DNA from: an uncultured Winogradskyella sp.
GTDB taxonomy: Bacteria; Bacteroidota; Bacteroidia; Flavobacteriales; Flavobacteriaceae
Length of the DNA: 64,000 nt
Assembly: GCA_913055905.1 (NCBI GenBank)
Contig: CAJXLB010000010.1
Coordinates: 1 to 64,000 of the forward strand
Direction: 5' to 3'
Each line of letters starts with the position of its first letter. Position 1 is the first letter of the stretch. The position numbers and the translations under genes are program-made. The notes beneath the pieces were generated by a model that searched no databases, was not told the DNA's origin, and saw nothing but the letters and a program-made list of their open reading frames with translations. Positions 24,306 through 32,446 of the stretch are shown here, piece by piece.

Positions 24306-25061
24306 TTAATTTTCGCTTTCAATCTCTTGAACGACAACTTTATCCTTTTTAAAGATAGGAATAAGGTAAGACAGATTAAACCCAAATCCAGAGCCAAAAC
24401 TCCCGCTATCATAGGTTCTATTGAAGCCTGGGATGTAAAGGTTTTCATAATTATCTGGAGCTGTCTCTGTCACTAGGAATTTGAGTTGTGCATTTATACC
24501 AGCAAAGAAGTTGGTAAACAATTCAGCCTTAATCCCCACAATTAGTTCGCCCCAAATAGCTGTTAAGCCACTAAACTCTTGGGTATTATCGACAGAGAAC
24601 TGCTGGTTCCAATATTGATTGTTCACGTTGTAAATATCATAACTGTTCCGCGTTTGGCTAAAGGTACTGGCACCAACTCTAAAGCCAGCGTACAACATAT
24701 TCTGCATATCTAGCCAATTCCTGTAAAAATTAAGATCTATTCCGCCTTTAAAATAGCTGCCTTTAGTGGTATTGCTCAGTACCTCATTTTCAATGGTGCG
24801 TTCCTCGTTACCCAATTCACCTGCTAAGTAAATTCGTTTGGTTAAACGATAGTCGGCCATAATTTCTACACCTGTGTAATTGTCATCAATAAAGGACCTA
24901 ACCAACTTGCTGATATCCGCACCCAGGCGCAAGCCATATTTTTCCTTAAAAATGAGCGTATCCTTTACCATATCATTGTCTTGGGCAATCCCAATATTGG
25001 AGATAGCTAAGAAGACAAACAGTATTTTAATGAAATATCTGTACATGGATGGTGTTTTCAT
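24306..25061 (-). CDS. DUF6048 family outer-membrane protein
   Basis: 251 residues from the start at 25061 (MKTPSMYRYF); MYRYF at 25046 is an equal choice. The longer frame starts earlier inside the upstream gene and is unlikely. Signal peptide with cleavage near GIAQ, then beta-barrel-like strands. The family follows DUF6452 and rlmD in many flavobacteria, and the same order is seen here. The start overlaps the end of the DUF6452 gene by 20-35 bases, so both are likely made together. Function unknown. Confidence 0.75.
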   Translation of the reverse strand: MKTPSMYRYFIKILFVFLAISNIGIAQDNDMVKDTLIFKEKYGLRLGADISKLVRSFIDDNYTGVEIMADYRLTKRIYLAGELGNEERTIENEVLSNTTKGSYFKGGIDLNFYRNWLDMQNMLYAGFRVGASTFSQTRNSYDIYNVNNQYWNQQFSVDNTQEFSGLTAIWGELIVGIKAELFTNFFAGINAQLKFLVTETAPDNYENLYIPGFNRTYDSGSFGSGFGFNLSYLIPIFKKDKVVVQEIESEN

Positions 25062-25602
25062 TTTCAACGGTGCCGTTGATGTTTTCATTAATGACCACAT
25101 TAATAATCCAATTATCTGGATCCGATATGGGTACCACTTCTAACTCGGTAAAAACGCTTTTGTAGCCACAAGCACGGGACACGTAAACAAACTGTGGTTT
25201 ATATCTCAGTTCTAGGATATCTTCATTGGAAGAGGTGTTAGCATTGTCGTCAAGCCTAAAATTGGTAGACTGTTCTAGCACAAACCTCGTGACAACTTCA
25301 TCTCCTTCAGTACCCACCAATAGTGGCAAGGCCAGTTCGGTTGTATTGGTGTTAAAAACTAAGGTTGCAGCCGAATTTGTTACGGGTTGTGTAGGTTGTC
25401 CATTTTCGTCCAACACCAAGTCTTCGCCATAAGCTGTAAGTCTTGAGACAGGCTTGAATTCATCTTGATTGGCAATATCATAAAACCCTATGAGCACTCG
25501 AGGCGTTGTAGGTGTGCCCTCGGCACAAATATCGTCACGCTCACAAGCTATGGTGAGCAGCAAAAGGGCCAACATAGAAACTTTTCTCAGTACTTTTCGC
25601 AT
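25027..25602 (-). CDS. DUF6452 family lipoprotein
   Basis: 191 residues from MRKVLRKVSM at 25602, preferred over the ATG at 25623 because it gives a standard signal with lipobox LLTIAC (acylated cysteine near 20). After the lipobox come ERDDICAEGTPTTPRVLIGFYD and a beta-rich domain with ELRYKPQFVYVSRACGYKS. It is expected to sit in the outer membrane. Placed between the DUF6048 gene and rlmD; role unknown. Confidence 0.78.
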   Translation of the reverse strand: MRKVLRKVSMLALLLLTIACERDDICAEGTPTTPRVLIGFYDIANQDEFKPVSRLTAYGEDLVLDENGQPTQPVTNSAATLVFNTNTTELALPLLVGTEGDEVVTRFVLEQSTNFRLDDNANTSSNEDILELRYKPQFVYVSRACGYKSVFTELEVVPISDPDNWIINVVINENINGTVENENTIHVQIFH

Positions 25603-25728
25603 TTGTGGTAGCGTTACAAGCATTTCCGTTAGGCAAATAAATTAAAAAGATTAGACATAAGCTAAAGACTGTTGTTTAACTTTAAAAGGTTAAAAAAAAT
25701 AGAACAGGTCAATGTGTAATTCATATTT

Positions 25729-27180
25729 TTATTTTTCAAAAAGCGCCACGGTTTCAATATGTGAGGTATGCGGGAATTGGTCTACCAAACTTAGTTTCTT
25801 TAACGCATAACTAGAACCAATTAATTGCTCTGTGTCCCGTGCCTGAGTGGCAGGATTACAAGATACATAAACCAAACGGTCTGCATTTAAATTAATTATT
25901 TTTTTTAGGGTCTTTGGTGCAATACCAGCACGAGCGGGATCTAAGATTACCGTCCTGATCTTATTGGTATATTGCGGATGTTCGCTCAAGAATTTCCCGA
26001 CATCTGCGGTAAAGAACGTTACACCTTCAATTCCATTTCTTTGGGCATTGCGTCTGGCATCTACAATGGCCGACTCTACAATATCTACACCAACAATTTC
26101 TGCATTGTGGGATTTACTCGCCAGGATTTGGCCTATGGTTCCCGTACCGCAAAACAAATCTAGAACTATGGAATTGTCTATCGAAGCCTTATCCTGTAAA
26201 GCGTACTCTATCACTTTGGAATATAAGCGTTCTGCAGATTTGGGGTTGGTCTGAAAAAAACTTTTCATGCTTATTTCAAACTGAAGGCCCAATAGTTCCT
26301 CCACAATTTTGTCCTCGCCATAAACAAGTTTTATAGATCCCGAGGTGGCTATGGTTCTGTCGCCAATGTCGTCATTAATAGTATGCAAAAATCCAGCCAC
26401 ACGACTACCGAACAGCTTTACAAGATATTGGGCAAACGCCTCTAAATTAAATTTGGACAGGTCGTGGGAGGTGGTCACGAGGTTGAAGAGCAGCTTATTG
26501 GTCTTATAAGATTTTCGGACTACGAGATATCTAAAAAAACCTTCTTTTTTTGGTGCATGCCAAGCTTTTAAACCTGTAGCCTTACAATAGGCTCTTATGT
26601 CTTTAAGTTGGTTTTCAACTTGGTCGTCAAATAAACCAGAGTCTTTATCGAGATTTTCGCCACACCACCAGAGCCCTCTTCTTTTAAACCCTAAGGTAAA
26701 TTCATCAACATCGGTTTTAAGGTTTCGGTCATACCCAATGGCCGAAAAGCCATATTCCATCTTATTGCGATAGTGAAAGGTATGTGGAGATTCAATAAAC
26801 GCATCAAATTTAGTCTCTATATCAGCAATCTTTCCGATGCGCTTAAAAAGTTCCAGCGTACTTTGCTTTTTATATTGGTGTTGTAAATCTATGGGTAGGT
26901 TAATGTAGGGCGCACCAGGAATGTCTTGGTAGGGTAGGGCGATTTCATCTTCAGAAGGCTCAATAACCTCTAGCAGTTTACACTCGGCATAAGTTTTACT
27001 CGATTTTTTTACTTGGGCTTTAACCACTTGACCAGGAAGGCTGTTGGGCACAAAAACCACAAATTCGCCATGCTCGTTTCGTAGTCTCGCAATGCCTTTT
27101 CCGCCAAAAGCGTAGTCTTCAATAGTAAGATTTAGGATTTCTCCGCGTTTTACAAATTTATTTCGCTCTCGTCTCGGCAT
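25729..27180 (-). CDS. rlmD: 23S rRNA (uracil-1939)-C5-methyltransferase
   Basis: 483 residues. N-terminal TRAM domain (about 8-68), then the class I methyltransferase with motif LDLFCGTGTIG near residue 325, DPARAGI near 410 and the catalytic loop VSCNPATQARD near 435. It methylates a uracil of 23S rRNA using SAM. The iron-sulfur cysteine cluster of the E. coli enzyme is not seen (only one cysteine, WWCGEN, in the corresponding part), a common variant in the family. A paralogous RNA target cannot be excluded. Confidence 0.9.
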   Translation of the reverse strand: MPRRERNKFVKRGEILNLTIEDYAFGGKGIARLRNEHGEFVVFVPNSLPGQVVKAQVKKSSKTYAECKLLEVIEPSEDEIALPYQDIPGAPYINLPIDLQHQYKKQSTLELFKRIGKIADIETKFDAFIESPHTFHYRNKMEYGFSAIGYDRNLKTDVDEFTLGFKRRGLWWCGENLDKDSGLFDDQVENQLKDIRAYCKATGLKAWHAPKKEGFFRYLVVRKSYKTNKLLFNLVTTSHDLSKFNLEAFAQYLVKLFGSRVAGFLHTINDDIGDRTIATSGSIKLVYGEDKIVEELLGLQFEISMKSFFQTNPKSAERLYSKVIEYALQDKASIDNSIVLDLFCGTGTIGQILASKSHNAEIVGVDIVESAIVDARRNAQRNGIEGVTFFTADVGKFLSEHPQYTNKIRTVILDPARAGIAPKTLKKIINLNADRLVYVSCNPATQARDTEQLIGSSYALKKLSLVDQFPHTSHIETVALFEK

Positions 27181-27414
27181 CTACTCGGATTTTAGACTGC
27201 AAATATAGGAGCATTTCTTAGACCAAAGTGCTCAATTGTTCTTTAAAATGGCTATAAAATATTAAAGGATTTTACTACCTTGCCAAACATCTAGGGATGA
27301 TTTCTCTCCCACGCTGCTTTTTCATGGCCACACCATTACTACGCATGGAAACCCTTGGCTTTTGAAGGAATAAAGGTAGAGCAGAAATAGTTGTTTTTTA
27401 CTAATTAAAATTTT
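27181..27414. other. Promoter region upstream of rocD
   Basis: 234 bases between divergent rlmD and rocD. A 13-codon frame (27324-27365, MATPLLRMETLGF) lies in it and could be a leader, but there is nothing further to support it. No clear -33/-7 pair or riboswitch was seen. Confidence 0.4.
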
Positions 27415-28701
27415 ATGAAAATGGCTGTTTTAGACCACATTTCATCGCAAGAAGCGATGGCTTTAGAAAATAAGTATGGTGCGCAAAATTATCATCCGTT
27501 ACCAGTTGTTTTAAGTAAGGGAGAAGGTGTTTTTGTTTGGGATGTAGAAGGTAAAAAGTATTACGACTTCCTATCGGCATATTCGTCCTTAAACCAAGGT
27601 CATTGCCATCCAAAAATTGTGGATGCCATGACCCAGCAAGCAAAACGCTTAACCTTGACCTCAAGGGCATTTTATAATGATATGTTGGGGCGTTACGAAA
27701 AGTACGCGACCCAATATTTTAAGTTCGATAAAATGCTGCCTATGAATTCTGGAGCGGAAGCTGTTGAAACGGCTATAAAGCTTTGCAGGAAGTGGGCGTA
27801 TGAGGTTAAAGGCATTGATTTAAACAAGGCAGAGATTGTCGTTTGTAAAAATAATTTCCACGGAAGGACAACAACCATTGTATCATTTTCCAATGACCCT
27901 GTGGCACGAGAACATTTTGGGCCGTTTACTAGTGGTTTTATAAAGGTGGAGTACGATAATCTTACCGAGTTGGAAGCTGTTCTTAGTTCCAATCCAAATG
28001 TAGCAGGCTTCTTGGTAGAGCCTATTCAAGGTGAGGCTGGGGTTTATGTACCTAGTGAAAATTACTTAAAGGAAGCTAAGGCGCTCTGCGAAACATACAA
28101 TGTACTGTTTATAGCAGATGAAGTACAAACGGGAATTGCACGTACAGGACGTTTATTGGCGACGTGTGGTAATTGCACCTGTGAGAATAAGGATTGTTCT
28201 GGTACGCCAGATGTAAAACCAGATATTTTGGTCTTGGGGAAAGCGCTAAGTGGTGGTTTGTATCCGGTATCTGCGGTGATGTCCACTAATGAAATTATGA
28301 ATGTAATTCGTCCGGGTAATCATGGTAGTACCTTTGGTGGTAATCCAGTAGCAGCTGCGGTAGCTATTGCAGCTTTGGAAGTGGTTAAAGAAGAGAAATT
28401 AGCAGAAAATGCCGATTATCTTGGGAAAGTTTTCCGAGCCGAAATGAACAAGTATATCGAAACAAGTAATATTGTGTCTCTAGTAAGAGGAAAGGGCTTG
28501 TTAAATGCCATTGTTATTAATGACGATGAGGATAGTGACACGGCTTGGAATATTTGTTTAAGGCTGCGTGATAATGGTCTTTTGGCCAAGCCTACACATG
28601 GCAATATGATAAGATTTGCTCCACCTTTGGTAATGACAGAAGATCAGCTCTTGGAGTGTGTGTCCATAATAACAAAAACCTTAAAGGAGTTTGAAGTGTA
28701 A
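27415..28701 (+). CDS. rocD: Ornithine aminotransferase
   Basis: 428 residues. Class-III PLP aminotransferase: [17 protein letters not shown] near 112, [12 protein letters not shown] near 238, PLP lysine in [10 protein letters not shown] near 280, and [11 protein letters not shown] near 305. It converts ornithine and 2-oxoglutarate to glutamate semialdehyde and glutamate, linking arginine and proline metabolism. A cysteine-rich insert ([14 protein letters not shown]) sits between the cofactor Asp and Lys; it is common in this subgroup of flavobacterial enzymes as I recall. ATG at 27421 is an alternative start. A strong terminator follows. Confidence 0.93.
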   Translation: MKMAVLDHISSQEAMALENKYGAQNYHPLPVVLSKGEGVFVWDVEGKKYYDFLSAYSSLNQGHCHPKIVDAMTQQAKRLTLTSRAFYNDMLGRYEKYATQYFKFDKMLPMNSGAEAVETAIKLCRKWAYEVKGIDLNKAEIVVCKNNFHGRTTTIVSFSNDPVAREHFGPFTSGFIKVEYDNLTELEAVLSSNPNVAGFLVEPIQGEAGVYVPSENYLKEAKALCETYNVLFIADEVQTGIARTGRLLATCGNCTCENKDCSGTPDVKPDILVLGKALSGGLYPVSAVMSTNEIMNVIRPGNHGSTFGGNPVAAAVAIAALEVVKEEKLAENADYLGKVFRAEMNKYIETSNIVSLVRGKGLLNAIVINDDEDSDTAWNICLRLRDNGLLAKPTHGNMIRFAPPLVMTEDQLLECVSIITKTLKEFEV

Positions 28702-28722
28702 TTCTCTAAGAGACTAAGGATA

Positions 28723-28755
28723 AAAAAAGCGATTTTCAATGAAAATCGCTTTTTT
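28723..28755. terminator. Bidirectional terminator after rocD
   Basis: 15-base arms AAAAAAGCGATTTTC (28723-28737) and GAAAATCGCTTTTTT (28741-28755) with loop AAT. It stands between rocD and the convergent CCC-motif gene. Confidence 0.92.
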
Positions 28756-28775
28756 ACGTTATAAGGGTTGAAGTC

Positions 28776-29114
28776 TTATTCCACTTCTATTCCCATTTGC
28801 TTGTATATTTCCATTTGTTGCTCCATGTAGGCATCCCAACCTCCAGCTGAAAAAATGGTATAAGCCGTCCATGCCATAGTGAGTACAGCTAAAACAAGAC
28901 CTATTATGGCAATGATTTTAGCGGTTTTAACCTGACTGAAATTACTGTAAAGTTCAGGTTGCTCGGCATACAGCTTTTCATCTTTATTAGCCAAGAAAAA
29001 GGCGATTCCAGATAGAATGAGCCCACCAATTCCAGCACTAAAACAGCAGCATATAAAGGATATGCTTCCTAAGATAATCGAGGTGGTTGCATTAGGTAAT
29101 TTTTGTTGTTCCAT
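28776..29114 (-). CDS. CCC-motif membrane protein
   Basis: 112 residues, with two or three membrane segments. Residues 22-24 are the CCC motif in a hydrophobic helix (ISFICCCFSAGIGGL); a second helix (KIIAIIGLVLAVLTMAWTAYTIF) follows a polar DEKLYAEQPELY loop. The name is the database one for a family known from Bacteroidota only by sequence. It lies five bases after a DUF2752 gene, and pairing of the two is common in flavobacteria. Confidence 0.85.
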   Translation of the reverse strand: MEQQKLPNATTSIILGSISFICCCFSAGIGGLILSGIAFFLANKDEKLYAEQPELYSNFSQVKTAKIIAIIGLVLAVLTMAWTAYTIFSAGGWDAYMEQQMEIYKQMGIEVE

Positions 29115-29119
29115 AATGA

Positions 29120-29410
29120 TTAATTGAGATATAGTTTAATTAAGTAGCTACTGATTATAACAGCGACGTTGATTATAGCCAAGATAGCAATAATTTTTCC
29201 GCCATATTTAAAATTTTTAAAACTATTAATAAGGATAAACCCAAATAACAGTATCAAGGTATAAATCGCAGGATACATAATAAAAGCGCCTGCCAAATCA
29301 CCCTTTAATAAGAGAAATGCCGAGCGTTGAAGTCCGCAGCCCATACACTCAAAGCCAAAGAACTTTTTGTTTACGCAAGGCAGCATGTAGTCTTCCAAAC
29401 TTTTTATCAT
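29120..29410 (-). CDS. DUF2752 domain membrane protein
   Basis: About 96 residues from MIKSLED; the ATG three codons earlier (29419) is possible. The conserved DUF2752 core is present: CVNKKFFGFECMGCGLQRS, with Cys residues in CMGC, then an ILLFGFILI helix and a final membrane segment. Function unknown. Divergent from the small membrane protein gene at 29516, with a good + strand promoter at 29461-29488 between them. Confidence 0.82.
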   Translation of the reverse strand: MIKSLEDYMLPCVNKKFFGFECMGCGLQRSAFLLLKGDLAGAFIMYPAIYTLILLFGFILINSFKNFKYGGKIIAILAIINVAVIISSYLIKLYLN

Positions 29411-29460
29411 ATTGTACATAAGGCTAAAATAATAAATTAGAATTTACCTTAGAAATCTTA

Positions 29461-29488
29461 TTGAAAACCTAACTTAACTGTATTTTTG
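29461..29488 (+). promoter_or_regulatory. Consensus flavobacterial promoter
   Basis: TTG at 29461-29463, 17-base spacer, TATTTTTG at 29481-29488: an exact -33/-7 pair. It sets transcription start near 29495, after the ATG at 29486, and so supports the later start at 29516 for the next gene. Confidence 0.75.
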
Positions 29489-29515
29489 TGGTATCTTATT
29501 AAAACCTTGTACGGA

Positions 29516-29734
29516 ATGAATCGCTCTAGAATTATAAGTATCATATGTCTAGTTGTTGGTGGGTGCGTAGCTATCTATGCTCAGGCCGAAGAACAGCAAA
29601 ACACCTATTTGCTTATTGGAGGCATTGTCCTACTTATGATTGGTGTCTACAGCATTTCCAGAAACATTCCTAGTAAGTACGACAAGGAAAAAACAGATTC
29701 TTTTGTAAAATCCGAATCAGAAGATGACAATTAA
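29516..29734 (+). CDS. Small two-helix membrane protein
   Basis: 72 residues from MNRSRIISII. The longer start at 29486 lies within the promoter and is rejected. Two helices (IISIICLVVGGCVAIYA and YLLIGGIVLLMIGVYSI) are linked by QAEEQQNT; the tail is polar (KYDKEKTDSF, ending EDDN). Family unknown. It overlaps the next gene by 11 bases, so both are translated together. Confidence 0.75.
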   Translation: MNRSRIISIICLVVGGCVAIYAQAEEQQNTYLLIGGIVLLMIGVYSISRNIPSKYDKEKTDSFVKSESEDDN

Positions 29735-30281
29735 AATTGGCGATAGGATAGAGGCTATTGATGAAGATTTCAAAGGCGTGGTAACAGCAATTACCGGTAA
29801 TACTTTACAAGTTGAGGATGCCGATGGCTTTATTATGGAATTTGAAACTAATGAGGTTATGTTACGGCAATCCGACTCTACCTTACAAGACGCTATATAC
29901 AATACAGATATTGAAGCTATAAAACGCCAAAAACAAGAGCGCAAACCAAGACCATCAACCAGAAAAAAACCAAAAGACCAACAGAAAGCCAAATTTATTG
30001 TGGATTTACATATCCATCATTTGACCGACTCTACAAAAGGCATGACCAATTTTGATATGCTGAATCTGCAGCTAGACACAGCACGCCAACAATTGGAGTT
30101 TGCCATACGTAAACGCATCCCTAAAATGGTATTTATCCACGGTGTAGGTGAAGGTGTTTTAAGACAGGAATTGGAAACACTACTTAGACGCTACAATAAT
30201 GTCGACTTTTATGATGCCGACTATAAAACCTACGGTCTAGGCGCAACCGAGGTCAAGATTTTTCAAAATGTACAACCTTAG
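29724..30281 (+). CDS. Smr-domain protein with N-terminal DUF2027-like region
   Basis: 185 residues. An N-terminal strand-rich region (about 1-60, KIGDRIEAIDEDFKGVVTAI) is followed by a basic linker (about 70-92, KRQKQERKPRP) and a C-terminal Smr domain (about 95-185) with VDLHIHHLTD and VFIHGVGEGVLRQEL. Smr domains are nicking or RNA-cleaving modules, found alone and in MutS2. It is overlapped by the small membrane gene before it and converges on the TSP3 lipoprotein gene with a four-base overlap. Confidence 0.85.
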   Translation: MTIKIGDRIEAIDEDFKGVVTAITGNTLQVEDADGFIMEFETNEVMLRQSDSTLQDAIYNTDIEAIKRQKQERKPRPSTRKKPKDQQKAKFIVDLHIHHLTDSTKGMTNFDMLNLQLDTARQQLEFAIRKRIPKMVFIHGVGEGVLRQELETLLRRYNNVDFYDADYKTYGLGATEVKIFQNVQP

Positions 30282-31213
30282 TCGTTAGATTGCGGAATAG
30301 GGTCACCAACGTAGTCTCCCAAATTATATTCGTCACCTCTAATGATGTCAAGATCGAATCCTTTCACTAAAAAACTGGTAGTCACTATACGTACATAATC
30401 GCGCCAGTTTGGGCCAGGATTAGCACCAGGATTACCAAAATCATTGGGTTCACCAGCATTGAGATAAAACGCCAGGTTAGGATTCTCTGCATTTGGGTTA
30501 ACATCGTCTCTAGGGTCTTGGTTGCCATCCTCATCTTCCGAAATTGTGTTTACACCGTCGCCATCATCATCTGGATCTAAGTAATCAGGTGTGCCATCAC
30601 CATCGGTATCTAAGGGATTCGTATTTGGGTCCGTGTCGGTATCATCATCATTAAGCTCGTCACGCGTCGGGACATTGTCACCATCATCATCTCTGTCAAG
30701 ATAATCGGGTATACCATCACCATCAGTGTCTTGGGCGTTTGGGTAATTACCGTTTTCGTCCGGTTCGCCGCGACCTTCAAAAATCGTAGGCACGCCATCT
30801 TGGTCATCATCTTCAACGGTAACGGTCACCTCTATGCTGCCTGTTTCTGCTTCATAATCTTCAAGTATAACCAAGTCTGAAGCCTGAATCAAACCACACA
30901 GTTCTTGGTTGTCTACGCTTCTATTATAGGTTCTGTAGATAAAACGTGCCGTGGTGCCATTAATGGGAATAATGACAGGCTCATTTGGTGGTGTTGGATT
31001 CTGAAAGAGTAGGGCATTATCGGCATTTCGTGGAAATATGACACCTATGGATTCACTGGGATCGTCCCTTAGGTCGAAAACATAATAGGATTCGGCATTG
31101 TTATCGCAACGGTTTAATTCCTTGTCGAAATCTAAATTCACCGTAATGATATCGCCATCATCACAAGCACATAAAACCAATAGCGCACAAATTCCTAATA
31201 AGCGTTTCATCAT
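30278..31213 (-). CDS. Lipoprotein with thrombospondin type-3 calcium-binding repeats
   Basis: 311 residues. Lipobox LLVLCAC near residue 15. Residues about 130-260 hold several DxDxDG repeats (DTDGDGIPDYLDRDDDGD, DTDGDGTPDYLDPDDDGD), each a calcium-binding loop of the TSP type 3 kind. Repeats of this family are common in surface proteins of flavobacteria and may stiffen a stalk when calcium is bound. The C-terminal 50 residues are non-repetitive. Convergent with the Smr gene and divergent from the cysteine desulfurase. Confidence 0.85.
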   Translation of the reverse strand: MMKRLLGICALLVLCACDDGDIITVNLDFDKELNRCDNNAESYYVFDLRDDPSESIGVIFPRNADNALLFQNPTPPNEPVIIPINGTTARFIYRTYNRSVDNQELCGLIQASDLVILEDYEAETGSIEVTVTVEDDDQDGVPTIFEGRGEPDENGNYPNAQDTDGDGIPDYLDRDDDGDNVPTRDELNDDDTDTDPNTNPLDTDGDGTPDYLDPDDDGDGVNTISEDEDGNQDPRDDVNPNAENPNLAFYLNAGEPNDFGNPGANPGPNWRDYVRIVTTSFLVKGFDLDIIRGDEYNLGDYVGDPIPQSND

Positions 31214-31300
31214 ATCAAAGGATTTAGAGCAAAAATAGCCGATTTACAAATTAATAACGCTTGATTATTTAAATAATTTTATTTGCAATATTTTTACGGC

Positions 31301-32446
31301 ATGAAAGCAGTTTACCTTGATAATGCCGCAACTACAGCACTACGGCCTGAAGTGATTGCACGTATGGCAGAAGTGCTAAGTAATAACTATGGAAATGCAT
31401 CCTCTACCCATAGTTTTGGGCGTGCATCTAAAGCGCTTTTAGAGCAATGCCGAAAGAATATAGCGGCTCATTTTAAGGTGAGTGCTGGAGAGATCGTTTT
31501 TACCTCTGGAGGAACCGAAGCCGATAATCTCGCCTTACGCAGTGCGGTTAGGGATTTAGGTGTTACCGATATCATCACCTCTAGAATTGAGCATCATGCG
31601 GTACTGCATACAGCAGAGCAGTTGCAACATGAGTACAATATCGATCTTCATTTTGTGGATATCGATGAAACGGCACAGGTAGATTTTAAGAACCTTGAAC
31701 AATTGCTCGAACAAAGTGACAAGGCCTTGGTGAGCCTTATGCATATCAATAATGAAGTAGGTACCATTTTAGACCTAAAGCGTGTTGGCGACTTATGCCG
31801 AACGTATGGAGCCCTATTTCATTCGGATACCGTGCAATCCGTTGGACATTTCAATTTAGATTTAAGCCAACTCCATGTCGATTTCCTTGCGGCCAGTGCG
31901 CATAAATTCCATGGTCCTAAGGGTGTGGGCTTTTGTTTTGTGAGGAAAGGAACCGGATTAAAACCTTTGATTTTTGGAGGCGAGCAGGAGCGTGGCTTTA
32001 GAGCTGGAACCGAATCCCTTCATAATATCGTTGGTATGGACGAAGCGCTTAACATAGCTTATAAGAATCTAGAAACGGAGAAAGCTTACGTCTCCGAGCT
32101 TAAATCCTATTTTGTTGAAACGCTGAAAGCCAAAATCCCAGACGTATATTTTAATGCCAAGAGTGATGACCTAGACCATGCCACCTATACCTTGGTCAAT
32201 GTAGGCTTGCCCATTGCTCCCGAAAAAGCAGCTTTATTGCAATTTCAGTTGGACTTAAAAGGTGTGGCCTGCTCCAAGGGAAGCGCCTGCCAGAGTGGAA
32301 GCGCCCAACAATCCCATGTGCTCACAGCCATTTTAGATGATGAGCACCTTCAACGGCCCTCGGTACGCTTTTCCTTTAGTCAATTTAATACTAAAGACGA
32401 GTTGACTTATGTGGTTGAGGTGTTGGAGGAGTTTGTTAATTCTTAA
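31301..32446 (+). CDS. Cysteine desulfurase (NifS/IscS type)
   Basis: 381 residues from MKAVYLDNAATT at 31301; an earlier ATG at 31283 would add only MQYFYG and is unlikely. TSGGTEADNLAL, SAHKFHGPKGVGF (PLP lysine) and the mobile loop SKGSACQSGSA with the catalytic cysteine are present. It removes sulfur from cysteine for iron-sulfur clusters and thio-modified tRNA. The loop length is that of group I enzymes. It ends in an 11-base overlap with the convergent secreted-protein gene. Confidence 0.93.
   Translation: MKAVYLDNAATTALRPEVIARMAEVLSNNYGNASSTHSFGRASKALLEQCRKNIAAHFKVSAGEIVFTSGGTEADNLALRSAVRDLGVTDIITSRIEHHAVLHTAEQLQHEYNIDLHFVDIDETAQVDFKNLEQLLEQSDKALVSLMHINNEVGTILDLKRVGDLCRTYGALFHSDTVQSVGHFNLDLSQLHVDFLAASAHKFHGPKGVGFCFVRKGTGLKPLIFGGEQERGFRAGTESLHNIVGMDEALNIAYKNLETEKAYVSELKSYFVETLKAKIPDVYFNAKSDDLDHATYTLVNVGLPIAPEKAALLQFQLDLKGVACSKGSACQSGSAQQSHVLTAILDDEHLQRPSVRFSFSQFNTKDELTYVVEVLEEFVNS

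Noticed and set aside
27324-27365. 13-codon leader frame before rocD
   Set aside because: Too short, with no attenuation hairpin or conserved codon run to support it.
30610-30816. Methionine-rich minus-strand frame in the TSP3 region
   Set aside because: Frame-shifted reading of the DxDxDG repeats.
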